Shown: positions 25,424 to 35,742, numbered from the stretch's first letter. The stretch is DNA of 64,000 nucleotides from JANQNX01 sp040217095 (GCA_965229565.1 OZ245888.1:2170001-2234000), one strand, 5' to 3'. The notes: generated by a model not told the origin, from the sequence alone. Program-made: numbers and translations.

Positions 25424-28231
25424 TCAGGCATAGCGCCTTTGTTCACCCTCACCCTCGATGTTTTCAATGCAGCGTTCGCACAGTTCCGGATGCTTATCAT
25501 GACTACCTACGTCTTCACGGTGATGCCAGCAACGAACACACTTGGGATGCTCACTTGGTACAACTGTTATGGCTAATCCTTCAACCTCTGTATCTATAGC
25601 ATCTTTTGATTTTTCATTCAGTGACTTAACTGTGGCATAGGAAGTCATCATGACAAAACGTAATTCATCACCTATCTGTTGCAGTTGCTGCTGAATCTTG
25701 TCGTTACAATAAAGTGTGACTTCGGCATCAAGCGCTGAGCCAATGGTTTTCGCCACGCGCAGTTTCTCAAGCTGTTTGTTTACCTCGTCGCGGACAGGCA
25801 TGAGTCCACCCCAGTATTGCTTGCGTTGTTCAGCACCGGCTTCATCGATCTCGGGCACATACCACTCCTCAAGAAAAACCGAGTTACTGCGCTCGCCGGG
25901 AATCAGCTTCCAGATCTCGTCGGCAGTAAAACTGAGTATCGGTGCAAACCATCGGCTCAGCATTTCGACCAGGTGATACATGGCCGTTTGCGTGGAACGG
26001 CGTGCCAGGCTGTCTTTACCGGTAGTGTATTGTCGGTCCTTGACGATATCGAGGTAGAAACCGCCCATGTCCACCACGCAAAACTGGTGCAGGGCCTGGT
26101 AGATCATGTGAAAATCAAAGTTGTCGTAATCCTTGATCAACTTTTGCTGTAAACGCCAGGCATGTTCAATGGCCCACTTGTCCAGGTCCAGCATGTCCTT
26201 GTAGGCGACCATGTTCTGTTCCGGGTCAAAGCCCTCCAGGTTCGACAACAGGTAGCGGGCCGTGTTGCGGAAACGCCGGTAGGCATCGGCCATGCGCTTC
26301 AAAATTTCGTCGGATACGCCCATCTCGGTACGGTAATCAGTCGCGGCTACCCACAGGCGCAGGATGTCAGCACCCAACATGTTCATGACTTTCTGTGGCG
26401 CCACCACGTTACCCTTGGACTTGGACATCTTCATGCCCTTCGCATCAACGGTAAAACCATGGGTCACGACATTTTTATAGGGACCCGCACCGTTATTAAT
26501 CGCAACCGACGTCAGTAACGAGGACTGGAACCAGCCACGGTGCTGATCCGAGCCTTCAAGGTACAGGTTGGCCGGGAACTGTAAACGGTCATCGGCCTGC
26601 AACACGGTGTCGTGTGTGACACCGGAATCAAACCAGACATCCAGCGTGTCGGTAACCTTGCTGTAGTTATCGGCATCGTCACCGAGTAATTCTTTTTCAT
26701 CCAGATCAAACCAGGCATCAATACCTTCCTGTTCGATCTTTTGTGACACCTGCTCGATCAGGTTTGCCGTATCGGGATGCAGTTCCTGCGTTTCATTATG
26801 GATAAAAACAGCAATCGGTACGCCCCAGGTTCGCTGCCGCGAGATACACCAGTCGGGTCGGTTTTCAATCATGCCGTGAATGCGTTCCTCGCCCCAGGCC
26901 GGTTTCCATTTCACATTGCGGATAGATTCTTTTGCCTGCTCGCGTAAACCGTTGGCATCCATACTGATAAACCACTGCGGTGTTGCGCGGAAGATAATCG
27001 GGGTCTTGTGACGCCAGCAGTGCGGATAACTATGACCGAACTGTTCCTGGTGTAACAACATCCCTTTCTCTTCCAGTACCTCGATCACCTTTGCGTTTGC
27101 CTTGAACACGTGTTCACCGGCAAACAATTCGGTATCAGGCAGAAAGCAGCCATTACCACCAACCGGGTTGTCTACCGGCAGGTTATATTTCTGACCAACG
27201 ACATAGTCGTCCTGGCCATGCCCTGGTGCCGTATGTACCGCACCGGTACCGGCCTCCAGCGTAACATGCTGGCCCAGGATGACGGGCACTTCACGGTTGT
27301 AAAACGGGTGTTGCAGCATCAGCCTCTCAAGCTTCGCACCTTCACAGTCACCCAGCACCTCGTAATCCTCAATACCGGCGCGTGACAGTACCTGCTCGTA
27401 CAAACCCTCGGCCAGGACCAGGCACTCGTTATCTAGTTTGACGAGCACGTATTTATATTCAGGATGGATCGATACGGCCTGGTTGGCCGGCAATGTCCAC
27501 GGCGTAGTGGTCCAGATAACAATCGAAATAGTTGCATCAGGCTTATCAACGGCAAAACAGCTGGCTGCAGCACCCTGGTCAATGAACGGGAAACGTACAT
27601 CGATGGCCGGTGATTTCTTGTCCTCGTATTCAACCTCGGCCTCGGCCAGTGCTGAACCACAGTCGGTACACCAGTGCACGGGTTTAAACCCCTTGTGCAA
27701 ATGACCAGCAGCGATGATCTTGCCCAGTGCGCGAACGATGTTGGCCTCGGTATTAAAATCCATGGTCAGGTAAGGTTTGTCCCAGTCGCCCAGCACACCC
27801 AACCTGATAAAATCGGTACGCTGGTTGTCCACCTGCTTCATTGCATACTCGCGGCAGGCATTTCTAAACGTCTTGGCATCTACCTTGACGCCGGCCTTGC
27901 CGACCTTCTTCTCCACCTGTAGTTCGATTGGCAGACCATGACAGTCCCAGCCCGGTACGTACGGCGCGTCAAACCCGTTCAGGCTCTGTGATTTGATAAT
28001 GATGTCTTTCAGGATCTTGTTAACCGCATGACCAATATGGATGTCACCGTTCGCGTACGGCGGGCCATCATGCAGGATGTAAAGTGGTTTGTCCTTGCGC
28101 TGTTTCCGGATCTGCTCATACAGGCCTTCCTGTTGCCACTGCTTCAACATCTCCGGCTCACGTTGGGCCAGGTTGGCCTTCATCGGAAATTCCGTTTTGG
28201 GCAGGTTTAATGTGTCTTTATACGTCGTCAT
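25424..28231 (-). CDS. ileS: Isoleucyl-tRNA synthetase
   Basis: 935 residues, class I synthetase. The HIGH motif is present as GDIHIGHAVNK and KMSKS as MKMSKSKGN. The editing domain carries TTPWTLPANQAV. The C-terminal zinc-binding Cys pairs (KCVRCW, ELCERC) are intact, as in the bacterial type 1 enzyme. Starts 12 bases after ribF ends. Confidence 0.98.
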   Translation of the reverse strand: MTTYKDTLNLPKTEFPMKANLAQREPEMLKQWQQEGLYEQIRKQRKDKPLYILHDGPPYANGDIHIGHAVNKILKDIIIKSQSLNGFDAPYVPGWDCHGLPIELQVEKKVGKAGVKVDAKTFRNACREYAMKQVDNQRTDFIRLGVLGDWDKPYLTMDFNTEANIVRALGKIIAAGHLHKGFKPVHWCTDCGSALAEAEVEYEDKKSPAIDVRFPFIDQGAAASCFAVDKPDATISIVIWTTTPWTLPANQAVSIHPEYKYVLVKLDNECLVLAEGLYEQVLSRAGIEDYEVLGDCEGAKLERLMLQHPFYNREVPVILGQHVTLEAGTGAVHTAPGHGQDDYVVGQKYNLPVDNPVGGNGCFLPDTELFAGEHVFKANAKVIEVLEEKGMLLHQEQFGHSYPHCWRHKTPIIFRATPQWFISMDANGLREQAKESIRNVKWKPAWGEERIHGMIENRPDWCISRQRTWGVPIAVFIHNETQELHPDTANLIEQVSQKIEQEGIDAWFDLDEKELLGDDADNYSKVTDTLDVWFDSGVTHDTVLQADDRLQFPANLYLEGSDQHRGWFQSSLLTSVAINNGAGPYKNVVTHGFTVDAKGMKMSKSKGNVVAPQKVMNMLGADILRLWVAATDYRTEMGVSDEILKRMADAYRRFRNTARYLLSNLEGFDPEQNMVAYKDMLDLDKWAIEHAWRLQQKLIKDYDNFDFHMIYQALHQFCVVDMGGFYLDIVKDRQYTTGKDSLARRSTQTAMYHLVEMLSRWFAPILSFTADEIWKLIPGERSNSVFLEEWYVPEIDEAGAEQRKQYWGGLMPVRDEVNKQLEKLRVAKTIGSALDAEVTLYCNDKIQQQLQQIGDELRFVMMTSYATVKSLNEKSKDAIDTEVEGLAITVVPSEHPKCVRCWHHREDVGSHDKHPELCERCIENIEGEGEQRRYA

Positions 28232-28242
28232 TAGTTTAATTA

Positions 28243-29193
28243 TTAAGTTGTTAATTCTCGCGCGGGATTATGTTTCAAGCTCGTCCTCGCGTTATGTATG
28301 TCTTCCTGTATCTGCTCTATTAATTCATGTTCGGAAGCAAAATTTCCCTCACCCCGCAGTTTTTCCAGAAATTCCACCTGTATCTGTTCACCATAAATAT
28401 TTTGGTCAAAGTCGAGTAAATGTACCTCGAGGATAACCCGCGTTCCGTTGTAGACGGGTCGCGAACCAACATAAACAACTGCATCCAGCGGCTTATCACT
28501 GACGCCGTATACGCGTCCGGAAAAAATACCGAACACCGGTGACTGGTACCGTTTCAGTTCAATGTTTGCCGTGGCAAACCCAAGGCGGCGTCCGCGCTTG
28601 TCACCATGCACTACACGACCACTGATGCGATACGGCCGTCCCAGCATGCGGTTGGCCTTTTCAATTTCACCGGCGGCCAGTGCCTGCCTGATCAGCGTGC
28701 TGCTAATACGCTCTGCATCGCAATTAAACGATTCCATCATCCGTACTTCGAAACCGTATTGCTTACCAGCATCAAGCAGCGTCTGGTAATCCCCTTCCCT
28801 GTCTTTGGCAAAGCGAAAATCATCACCGATCATCAGCTTTTGCACCTGTAATCCCTCTACGAGTATTCGCCTGACAAACTCATCGGCCGTGAGGTTGGCA
28901 ATCTCGCGGTTAAATTTCAAGCAGACGATACGATCAACACCGTGCTTCTGGAACTCCTGTAACTTTTCCCTTAACCGGGTGAGCCGTGATGGTGCGCGGT
29001 CCGGTGCAAAAAACTCGATAGGCTGCGGCTCAAAGATCAATACCGTCGAGGGCAAACCGGCCTCGTGCGCGTACTCCTTAAGCTGATCCAGCACCGCCTG
29101 GTGCCCCAGGTGCACACCATCGAAGTTACCGATCGTGGCCGCGCAAGCCTGTTGCCTGCCGGGAAGATTAATCAAACCACGTATGAATTCCAT
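28243..29193 (-). CDS. ribF: Bifunctional riboflavin kinase / FAD synthetase
   Basis: 316 residues. The N-terminal nucleotidyltransferase domain has TIGNFDGVHLGHQAVL and the ISSTLIR segment; the C-terminal flavokinase domain has GRVVHGDKRGRRLGFATANI. Converts riboflavin to FMN and FAD. Standard position between murJ and ileS. Confidence 0.97.
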   Translation of the reverse strand: MEFIRGLINLPGRQQACAATIGNFDGVHLGHQAVLDQLKEYAHEAGLPSTVLIFEPQPIEFFAPDRAPSRLTRLREKLQEFQKHGVDRIVCLKFNREIANLTADEFVRRILVEGLQVQKLMIGDDFRFAKDREGDYQTLLDAGKQYGFEVRMMESFNCDAERISSTLIRQALAAGEIEKANRMLGRPYRISGRVVHGDKRGRRLGFATANIELKRYQSPVFGIFSGRVYGVSDKPLDAVVYVGSRPVYNGTRVILEVHLLDFDQNIYGEQIQVEFLEKLRGEGNFASEHELIEQIQEDIHNARTSLKHNPARELTT

Positions 29194-29213
29194 CGTTCGA
29201 ACAAAGTGCTGAA

Positions 29214-30749
29214 TTATACCGATCGCGTCGGTGCTGTCATGTCACGTAAACGAATGCCAAAGGCGAACATGATAACCAGGTAAATAATGATGCCCGCGAC
29301 GACCCAGAGGGAAAGATTGACGACACGCTGGGTCACGGCCCAGTCAAACCAGGTTGCCAGCTCACCGGCACCGTACAAAATCGCCGCACCCATCACAACA
29401 ACACCGACCGAGACCTTGAGCAGGTAGAGTCCCCATCCCGGGTTCGCCGTGTAAACCCGGTCACGCTTCAGGATCCGAAACAACAGGTAGGCCTGTAACA
29501 TCGCCGAAAGAGACGTGGCCAGTGCCAGCCCGGCGTGGGCCAAGGGGAACACCAGTACCAGGTTGAAGACAATGTTGGCAAGCATGGCAATGGCCCCGAT
29601 CTTGACCGGTGTCCTGGTATCCTGGCGTGAGAAGAAACCGCTGGCGAGGATCTTGATACAGATGAATGCCGGCAACCCGATCGCGTAGGCCATCAGGCTC
29701 TGGCGTGCCATGTGCACATCATTCGGCATGAATTCATCGTATTGAAACAGCGTGGTCAACAACGGCCCCGCCAACACGGCCAGTCCAACCGCGGCCGGTA
29801 TGGCAATCAGGAACACCCAGCGTAACGCCCAATCCAGCATATTGGAGAAGCCCTCGCTGGAACCCTGTGCGTGTTTTTCTGACAGGTTAGGCAGGATTAC
29901 CGTCGCCAGCGCGATACCGAATACGCCCAGTGGGAACTCGACCAGCCGGTCTGAAAAATAGAGCCATGAAATACTGCCGGTCTGCAGAAAGGACGCGATC
30001 AGGGTATCAACCAACAGGTTGATTTGTACGATAGACACTGCGAACAGGACCGGAACCATCAATTTCAGGATCCGCTTTACACCCTCCCGGTCGCGATTCA
30101 GGCCGGGCCTGGGAAACTTCCTGATTCGTACCAGGAACGGCAACTGGAACAGCAGTTGGGCAATACCGGCAATAAACACGCCCCAGGCCAGTGCCGTCAC
30201 TGGTTGTTCCATCTGCGGGGCCAGCCAGATGGCACAGCCAATCAAGGACAGGTTGAGTATGACGGGCGTGAAGGCCGGAATAGCAAACTGCTTGTACGTA
30301 TTAAGGATACTGCTGGCAAATGCCGTCAATGAGATAAACAGGATGTAGGGAAAGGTGATGCGCAACATGTCGCTTGCCAGCACATGCTTGGCTGTGTCAT
30401 CTATAAAGCCGGGCGCAAAGATCGAGATGAGTACCGGACTCAGCGCAATACCGATAGCGGAAACGACGAATAACACCAAGCCCAGCGTGGCCGCGGTTTG
30501 ATCGACCAGGGCCTGTACCTGCTCTTCGCTGCGTTGCTCCTTGTATTCAGCCAGTACGGGCACGAAGGCCTGCTGGAAACCACCTTCGGCAAACAGCCGA
30601 CGCAGGAAATTCGGGATTCGAAAGGCCACGATGAAGACATCCATACCCATTCCAGCCCCGAACAGGCGGGCAATGACGACATCGCGGATCAGGCCGAATA
30701 CGCGCGAGATCGAGGTCATGCCGCCAACCGTAAAAGTGGATTTCAACAT
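29214..30749 (-). CDS. murJ: Lipid II flippase MurJ
   Basis: 511 residues with about 14 transmembrane segments, MOP/MATE fold. The N-terminal SRVFGLIRDVVIARLFGAG and FRIPNFLRRLFAEGGFQQAFVPV are diagnostic. It moves lipid II across the inner membrane for peptidoglycan synthesis. Divergent from rpsT. Confidence 0.97.
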   Translation of the reverse strand: MLKSTFTVGGMTSISRVFGLIRDVVIARLFGAGMGMDVFIVAFRIPNFLRRLFAEGGFQQAFVPVLAEYKEQRSEEQVQALVDQTAATLGLVLFVVSAIGIALSPVLISIFAPGFIDDTAKHVLASDMLRITFPYILFISLTAFASSILNTYKQFAIPAFTPVILNLSLIGCAIWLAPQMEQPVTALAWGVFIAGIAQLLFQLPFLVRIRKFPRPGLNRDREGVKRILKLMVPVLFAVSIVQINLLVDTLIASFLQTGSISWLYFSDRLVEFPLGVFGIALATVILPNLSEKHAQGSSEGFSNMLDWALRWVFLIAIPAAVGLAVLAGPLLTTLFQYDEFMPNDVHMARQSLMAYAIGLPAFICIKILASGFFSRQDTRTPVKIGAIAMLANIVFNLVLVFPLAHAGLALATSLSAMLQAYLLFRILKRDRVYTANPGWGLYLLKVSVGVVVMGAAILYGAGELATWFDWAVTQRVVNLSLWVVAGIIIYLVIMFAFGIRLRDMTAPTRSV

Positions 30750-30931
30750 TTTTGCTTATCAAGTCTCCAGATAGCGTTAGTTTACAGTGAAACTTTGGTT
30801 TCTATCCCATTGTTTTTTAATACGATTATGCAAGTTTGCGCTAGCATAGCACAGTCTCCGGAAAGCATTGACAAATCAAGCCAATATCCGCATCATACCG
30901 CGCCTTTCAAGAATGAAATCAGGAGTTTAGT

Positions 30932-31192
30932 GTGGCAAATATTGCATCAGCAAAGAAACGAGCCCGTCAGGCTGTCAATCTGCGTTCCCATAACGCCAGC
31001 CAGCGTTCGTATCTGCGCACCCATATCAAGAAAGTCGTTAACGCCATTGCGGCCAACGACAAAGAGGCAGCGCAAGCCGCGTACCAGGCAGCAGTGCCCG
31101 TAATTGATGCAATGGTCAGCAAGGGAATTATTCACAAGAATAAGGCTGCACGTCATAAGTCTCGATTAAACAGCCATCTGAGAGCACTCTAA
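30932..31192 (+). CDS. rpsT: 30S ribosomal protein S20
   Basis: 86 residues, basic (ANIASAKKRARQAVNLRSHNASQRS). Start is GTG at 30932 with AGGAG at 30921-30925. Divergent from murJ and followed at once by its own terminator. Confidence 0.97.
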   Translation: MANIASAKKRARQAVNLRSHNASQRSYLRTHIKKVVNAIAANDKEAAQAAYQAAVPVIDAMVSKGIIHKNKAARHKSRLNSHLRAL

Positions 31193-31202
31193 AACTCAAA
31201 TA

Positions 31203-31227
31203 AACCGGCAGCCGCCGGTTTTTTTTA
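31203..31227 (+). terminator. rpsT terminator
   Basis: AACCGGC/GCCGGTT stem (31203-31220) followed by a run of eight T. Confidence 0.9.
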
Positions 31228-31275
31228 GCCTGTCATTTCAATCGTCTTCCCTGTCAGTTCGACCGCGCTCTCTTT

Positions 31276-31336
31276 TGTCATTTCGAAGGAGCTTGCGACT
31301 GAGAAATCCCAGATCCATCGACAAGCTCGGGATGAC
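31276..31336. repeat. Candidate dispersed intergenic repeat
   Basis: Between rpsT and proB the sequence TGTCATTTCGAAGGAG ... CAAGCTCGGGATGACG has near-inverted TGTCAT/ATGAC ends and a core with GCTTGCGACTGAGAAATC. Sequences of this look recur in intergenic DNA of many bacteria. Only one copy lies in this window, so repetition is not shown here. Confidence 0.4.
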
Positions 31337-31346
31337 GGCTTCGCTG

Positions 31347-32471
31347 TCAATTCACCAGTAGATTATCCCGGTGAATAAACTCATCTTCATCCAGGTTGCC
31401 AAGTAAGGCCTGTATGTCCTGGCTTGATTTTCCCATGATGGTTCGCGCCTGGCTGGAATTATAATTAGTCAGACCGCGTGCAATTTCTTTCCCGTTCATA
31501 TCCAGACAGGCAATCACCTCACCCCTGTTGAACTCGCCGTTCACCGACTTAATACCTACCGGCAACAGGCTCTTGTTGTTTTCCTTTAGCGCCCGAACGG
31601 CACCATCATCAATAGACACCGAACCATTCATCTTGCCCTGACCTGCCAGCCATAGACGCCTGGCATTCACCGTTTCTTCGGTGCCAGTCAGTAAGGTGCC
31701 AATTGCTTCTGCATCGGCGATACGCAACATCACGTTTTGTTCGTTGCCGGGCGCAATGACTGTTTGACTACCGGACCTGGCGGCAATCCTCGCGGCCTTG
31801 ATCTTGGTGCGCATGCCACCACGTCCCAGTGCACCGCCTTCACCGGCATAGTCATCCAGTTTTGTATCATTCACACTGGCTTCACTGATGAGTTCAGCAT
31901 TTTTATCGCGGTTTGGGTCTGCGGTATAGAGTCCATCCTGATCGGTTAACAACACCAGAACATCGGCCTCGATCAGGTTGGCTACCATGCCGGCCAGGGT
32001 ATCATTGTCACCAAAACGAATTTCTTCAGTCGCAACACTGTCGTTTTCGTTGATAACAGGTATCACTCCAAGCCCGATTAAGGTGTTAATACTGGTGCGT
32101 GCGTTCAGGTAGCGTTCGCGATTGGCGACGTCTTCATGCGTTAGCAGTATCTGTGCAGTATGCTTACCGTACTTCTGGAAGCCGACCTCGTAGGCCTGGA
32201 TCAACCCCATCTGGCCAACGGCAGCAGCGGCCTGTAACTGGTGTACCTGGGTCGGGCGCTGTTTCCAGCCCAATCGAGTAATACCTTCGGCCACGGCTCC
32301 GGAAGACACGATGACCACTTCAATACCGCGCTTACCGAGTTCAGCCACCTGTGCAATCCAGGTATTTAATCGTTCATGCTTGAGGCCACAGCCCTTGTCA
32401 GTAATTAACGCGCTGCCGATTTTCACGACCCAGCGTTTAGAGGCTCTAAGCTTTTTTCTACTATCACTCAC
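31347..32471 (-). CDS. proB: Glutamate 5-kinase
   Basis: First step of proline synthesis. 374 residues: amino acid kinase domain (VVKIGSALIT, VSSGAVAEG, NENDSVATEEIRFGDNDTLAG) and a C-terminal PUA domain (GRGGMRTKIKAARIA then KSLLPVGIKSVNGEFNRGEV). Overlaps the end of obg by 8 bases, as in the common rplU-rpmA-obg-proB order. Confidence 0.96.
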   Translation of the reverse strand: MSDSRKKLRASKRWVVKIGSALITDKGCGLKHERLNTWIAQVAELGKRGIEVVIVSSGAVAEGITRLGWKQRPTQVHQLQAAAAVGQMGLIQAYEVGFQKYGKHTAQILLTHEDVANRERYLNARTSINTLIGLGVIPVINENDSVATEEIRFGDNDTLAGMVANLIEADVLVLLTDQDGLYTADPNRDKNAELISEASVNDTKLDDYAGEGGALGRGGMRTKIKAARIAARSGSQTVIAPGNEQNVMLRIADAEAIGTLLTGTEETVNARRLWLAGQGKMNGSVSIDDGAVRALKENNKSLLPVGIKSVNGEFNRGEVIACLDMNGKEIARGLTNYNSSQARTIMGKSSQDIQALLGNLDEDEFIHRDNLLVN

Positions 32472-33483
32472 TTTCCTGGTCCTGCTCTTCTATCCACTTG
32501 TGGATGGCGTAGGTTAGTTCCTGGCAACCCTGCTTGCTTATAGCTGATATCTTGTAGATAACGGCATCTTTATCAATGTGCTTTTTGATTTCATCCAGCA
32601 GCTCATTGGTTAATTCTTCCGGTAATACATCGCACTTGTTTAATACAATCCAGCGCGGTTTATTATAAAGCGCTTCATCAAACTGTTTTAGTTCCTGTTC
32701 GATCACCTCGATATTTTTAATCGCATCCTCAGGATCGAGACTGGCATCCACGATATGCAACAAAAGGTTGGTTCGGCGTAGATGTTTTAAAAAGGCAATG
32801 CCCAGCCCTGCCCCGCCGGAAGCGCCCTCGATCAGACCCGGTATATCAGCAATAACGAAACTCTTGCTGGTATCGATACGCACCACACCCAGGCTCGGGT
32901 ACATCGTGGTAAACGGGTAGTCTGCAACCTTGGGAGTCGCTGCCGATACGGCACGGATAAAACTGGATTTACCGGCATTAGGTAGTCCCAGCAAACCGAC
33001 ATCGGCGAGTACCTGTAATTCCAGCCGCAGGCTACGCTCTTCACCGGGAGATCCCTTGGTAATTTTCCTGGGCGCCCGATTGATACTGCTCTTGAAGCGC
33101 GCGTTACCCAGGCCGTGGAAACCGCCCTGCGCAACTAATAGCTTGTCATCCTTTTTTACCAGGTCACCAATCAGTTCATTGGTGTCGTCATCGTAGACCA
33201 GTGTGCCGGAAGGCACATTGATAACCAGGTCGTCCGCACTTACACCCCTGCGATCCCGGCCCATGCCAGGTTGGCCGTTTTTTGCCTTGAACGAGCGCAG
33301 GTGCCGAAAATCAACCAGCGTATTCAAGCCCTCGTCGACAGCCAGATATACACTGCCACCATCACCGCCATCACCGCCGTCCGGCCCACCTTTTGGCACA
33401 AATTTTTCACGACGAAAACTTAAACAGCCGTCACCGCCTTTTCCGGCGGAGACCATAATCGTCGCTTGATCCACAAACTTCAT
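32464..33483 (-). CDS. obg: GTPase Obg/CgtA
   Basis: 339 residues. Glycine-rich Obg domain at the N-terminus (GGPDGGDGGDGGSVYLAVD) and G domain with GLPNAGKSSFIRAVS (G1), DIPGLIEGAS (G3) and NKCD (G4). Involved in 50S assembly and stress control. Lacks the long acidic C-terminal tail of some homologues. Confidence 0.96.
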   Translation of the reverse strand: MKFVDQATIMVSAGKGGDGCLSFRREKFVPKGGPDGGDGGDGGSVYLAVDEGLNTLVDFRHLRSFKAKNGQPGMGRDRRGVSADDLVINVPSGTLVYDDDTNELIGDLVKKDDKLLVAQGGFHGLGNARFKSSINRAPRKITKGSPGEERSLRLELQVLADVGLLGLPNAGKSSFIRAVSAATPKVADYPFTTMYPSLGVVRIDTSKSFVIADIPGLIEGASGGAGLGIAFLKHLRRTNLLLHIVDASLDPEDAIKNIEVIEQELKQFDEALYNKPRWIVLNKCDVLPEELTNELLDEIKKHIDKDAVIYKISAISKQGCQELTYAIHKWIEEQDQESE

Positions 33484-33773
33484 AAAAACGCTTCCCTTAT
33501 CTCCGAATTACGGCGTTGCTCGTCTTTCTGCGGTACTCATTTATTCGCATATTAATTCTGTTCCTCGAAAAACTCGCGCCTTTTGACCACGGAAGGTCTT
33601 ATACTGCGAGCGCATGGATGCGCTGGAGCAGTGAGTACTGAAGCGAACTGCTTGGTCTTAAAACCGATACACTTCGCTTCAGAGAAACGCACACGCCTCG
33701 CTCTGAAAGCAAATTGCTTGGTACAAAGTTAATTATCATGCTTTGAGCCCATTTTGATCATGATACCGATCGC
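33484..33773. other. Intergenic stretch between obg and rpmA
   Basis: About 290 bases without a gene. It contains a small palindrome AGCGCATGGATGCGCT and two similar segments (GAAGCGAACTGCTTGGT near 33643 and GAAAGCAAATTGCTTGGTA near 33705). It may be a mosaic of dispersed intergenic repeats; not demonstrable from one copy. Confidence 0.3.
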
Positions 33774-33806
33774 GCATAAAAAAAACCCCGCCGGTGGCGG
33801 GGTTTT
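33774..33806 (-). terminator. rplU-rpmA terminator
   Basis: AAAACCCCGCC/GGCGGGGTTTT, an 11-bp stem with a 3-base loop (33782-33806), followed on the minus strand by a run of T. Located 27 bases after the rpmA stop. Confidence 0.92.
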
Positions 33807-33832
33807 CTACTATTCACAAATTGTTTTGGCGA

Positions 33833-34090
33833 CTAGCCCGCGACCACGTCAATAAAGGTACGCTTTCTCGGGCCGCGCGTGTTGAATTCAACCTTGCCTT
33901 CAGCAGTGGCAAAAATCGTGTGGTCATGACCAAGACCGGTATTCAGACCGGCATGGTACTTGGTGCCACGCTGACGAATGATAATGTTACCGGCTTTAAC
34001 CGTTTCACCACCGAACTTTTTCACGCCCAGTCGTTTGGATTCTGAATCGCGTCCGTTACGTGTACTACCGCCTGCTTTCTTGTGAGCCAT
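33833..34090 (-). CDS. rpmA: 50S ribosomal protein L27
   Basis: 85 residues. MAHKKAGGSTRNGRDSESKRLG is the standard N-terminus, followed by GNIIIRQRGTKYHAG. Second gene after rplU. Confidence 0.98.
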   Translation of the reverse strand: MAHKKAGGSTRNGRDSESKRLGVKKFGGETVKAGNIIIRQRGTKYHAGLNTGLGHDHTIFATAEGKVEFNTRGPRKRTFIDVVAG

Positions 34091-34111
34091 CTGTTTACTC
34101 CAGTCTGATAC

Positions 34112-34426
34112 TTATTTTGCTGCAATCTTGGTAATGGAAAGTTCTGTGTATCCCTGTCGATGACCCATCTGTTTGTAATGGTGCTTACGACGTTTGAATT
34201 TCACGATCTTGATCTTGGGGCCACGGCCATGGCTTTCTACCTTGGCAGTAACCTTGGCACCAGCAACGAAGGGAGTCCCTACAGTGACATTGTCGCCATC
34301 GGCAATCATGAGGACTTCAGAGATCTCGACATTGTCTCCTTCTTCCGAGGCCAGCTTCTCGACTCTTAGCTTATCGCCTTGTTCTACTTTATACTGCTTG
34401 CCACCGGACTTGATTACCGCGTACAT
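34112..34426 (-). CDS. rplU: 50S ribosomal protein L21
   Basis: 104 residues. MYAVIKSGGKQYKVEQGDKL and the C-terminal KFKRRKHHYKQMGHRQGYTEL are diagnostic. First gene of rplU-rpmA; divergent from ispB. Confidence 0.98.
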   Translation of the reverse strand: MYAVIKSGGKQYKVEQGDKLRVEKLASEEGDNVEISEVLMIADGDNVTVGTPFVAGAKVTAKVESHGRGPKIKIVKFKRRKHHYKQMGHRQGYTELSITKIAAK

Positions 34427-34612
34427 CTTTGATTCTCCGTTACTTGCACCATATGTGCACTGATATAAAGGGGGCTGATTCTAAGAAATTCGGCAGGTGG
34501 TGACAAGCCAAGAATGATAAAATTATTGAATTAGCAGAGAGATATCGGTCCAATTCATAACCACCGGCTGATAATCATTATAAAACAATAACATAGACTT
34601 AGGTAGAAGACT

Positions 34613-35620
34613 GTGTACCAGGAAGAGGCAACCGCAAAAAAACCGGCGCCCATGGGCATTGACGAGATCCGCGACCTCATCGCGGACGATATGTCCCGTG
34701 TTAACGGCCTGATCGAGCAAAGTTTATACTCGGAAGTCGCCCTCATTGCCCAGCTCGGGCATTACATTATTAATAGTGGCGGTAAGCGGCTACGCCCGGC
34801 ACTGGTTCTACTCTCCGCCAATGCCTTTGGCTACGGGGGCGATAAACAGTATTCACTGGCCGCCATTATCGAGTTTATTCACACCGCTACCCTCCTGCAT
34901 GACGATGTAGTGGACGCCTCCCTGCTACGCCGGGGCAAGGCTACCGCGAATCAGCGCTGGGGCAACGAAGCCAGTGTGCTAGTAGGAGATTTTGTCTACT
35001 CCCGCGCCTTCCAGATGATGGTGGGCATTAATTCCATGCGGGTCATGGAGATATTATCTGATGCTACGAATACCATCGCCGAGGGCGAAGTCCAGCAGTT
35101 GATCAATCGCCATGACCCGGAAACTACCGAGGAACGTTACCTGGCTGTATGCCGAAATAAAACGGCCAAGCTGTTTGAGGCCGCCAGCCAACTGGGCGCG
35201 GTGATTTCAGACCGCAGTAGCGAGGAAGAACAGGCCATTGCCGCTTATGGCCGCCACCTTGGCACCGCCTTCCAGCTGGTTGATGACGTTCTCGACTATA
35301 GTTCTTCCAGTGACGAACTGGGCAAGAACATTGGTGATGACCTCAGCGAAGGGAAGCCAACCCTGCCCTTGCTGTACGCCATGTGGAACGGCACGGAAGA
35401 ACAGTCCGGTATTATTAAAGAAGCCATTGAAAACGGTGGACTGGAAAATATCGACAAGATCAAGGCGGCCATCGAATCCACCGGGGCACTGGACTACGCG
35501 GCCAAGATCGCCAACGAGGAAGCCGACCTGGCCATCAAGGCGCTGGAACAGTTGCCGCCATCACAATACCTGGATGCACTGTACGCGCTGGCCCGTTTTT
35601 CAGTAGAGCGGCAGTTTTAA
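34613..35620 (+). CDS. ispB: Octaprenyl diphosphate synthase
   Basis: Makes the side chain of ubiquinone. Up to 335 residues. Both aspartate-rich motifs are present (LLHDDVVDAS and LVDDVLDYSSS), as well as GGKRLRPALVLL. The start is either the GTG at 34613 (preceded by AGGTAGAAG) or the ATG at 34652, from which the protein aligns better with E. coli IspB. Confidence 0.94.
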   Translation: MYQEEATAKKPAPMGIDEIRDLIADDMSRVNGLIEQSLYSEVALIAQLGHYIINSGGKRLRPALVLLSANAFGYGGDKQYSLAAIIEFIHTATLLHDDVVDASLLRRGKATANQRWGNEASVLVGDFVYSRAFQMMVGINSMRVMEILSDATNTIAEGEVQQLINRHDPETTEERYLAVCRNKTAKLFEAASQLGAVISDRSSEEEQAIAAYGRHLGTAFQLVDDVLDYSSSSDELGKNIGDDLSEGKPTLPLLYAMWNGTEEQSGIIKEAIENGGLENIDKIKAAIESTGALDYAAKIANEEADLAIKALEQLPPSQYLDALYALARFSVERQF

Positions 35621-35665
35621 AAACAGATCAAACGGGTATAATTCCCATCCTTCAAATAATTCAGT

Positions 35666-35742
35666 CGGGGTGTAGCTCAGCCTGGTAGAGCGCTGCCTTC
35701 GGGAGGCAGAGGTCGTAGGTTCAATTCCTGTCACCCCGACCA
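35666..35742 (+). tRNA. tRNA-Pro (anticodon CGG)
   Basis: 77 bases. Acceptor CGGGGTG pairs with CACCCCG, anticodon stem CTGCC/GGCAG around TTCGGGA (anticodon CGG), T-arm with GGTTCAATTCC, encoded CCA. Confidence 0.96.
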
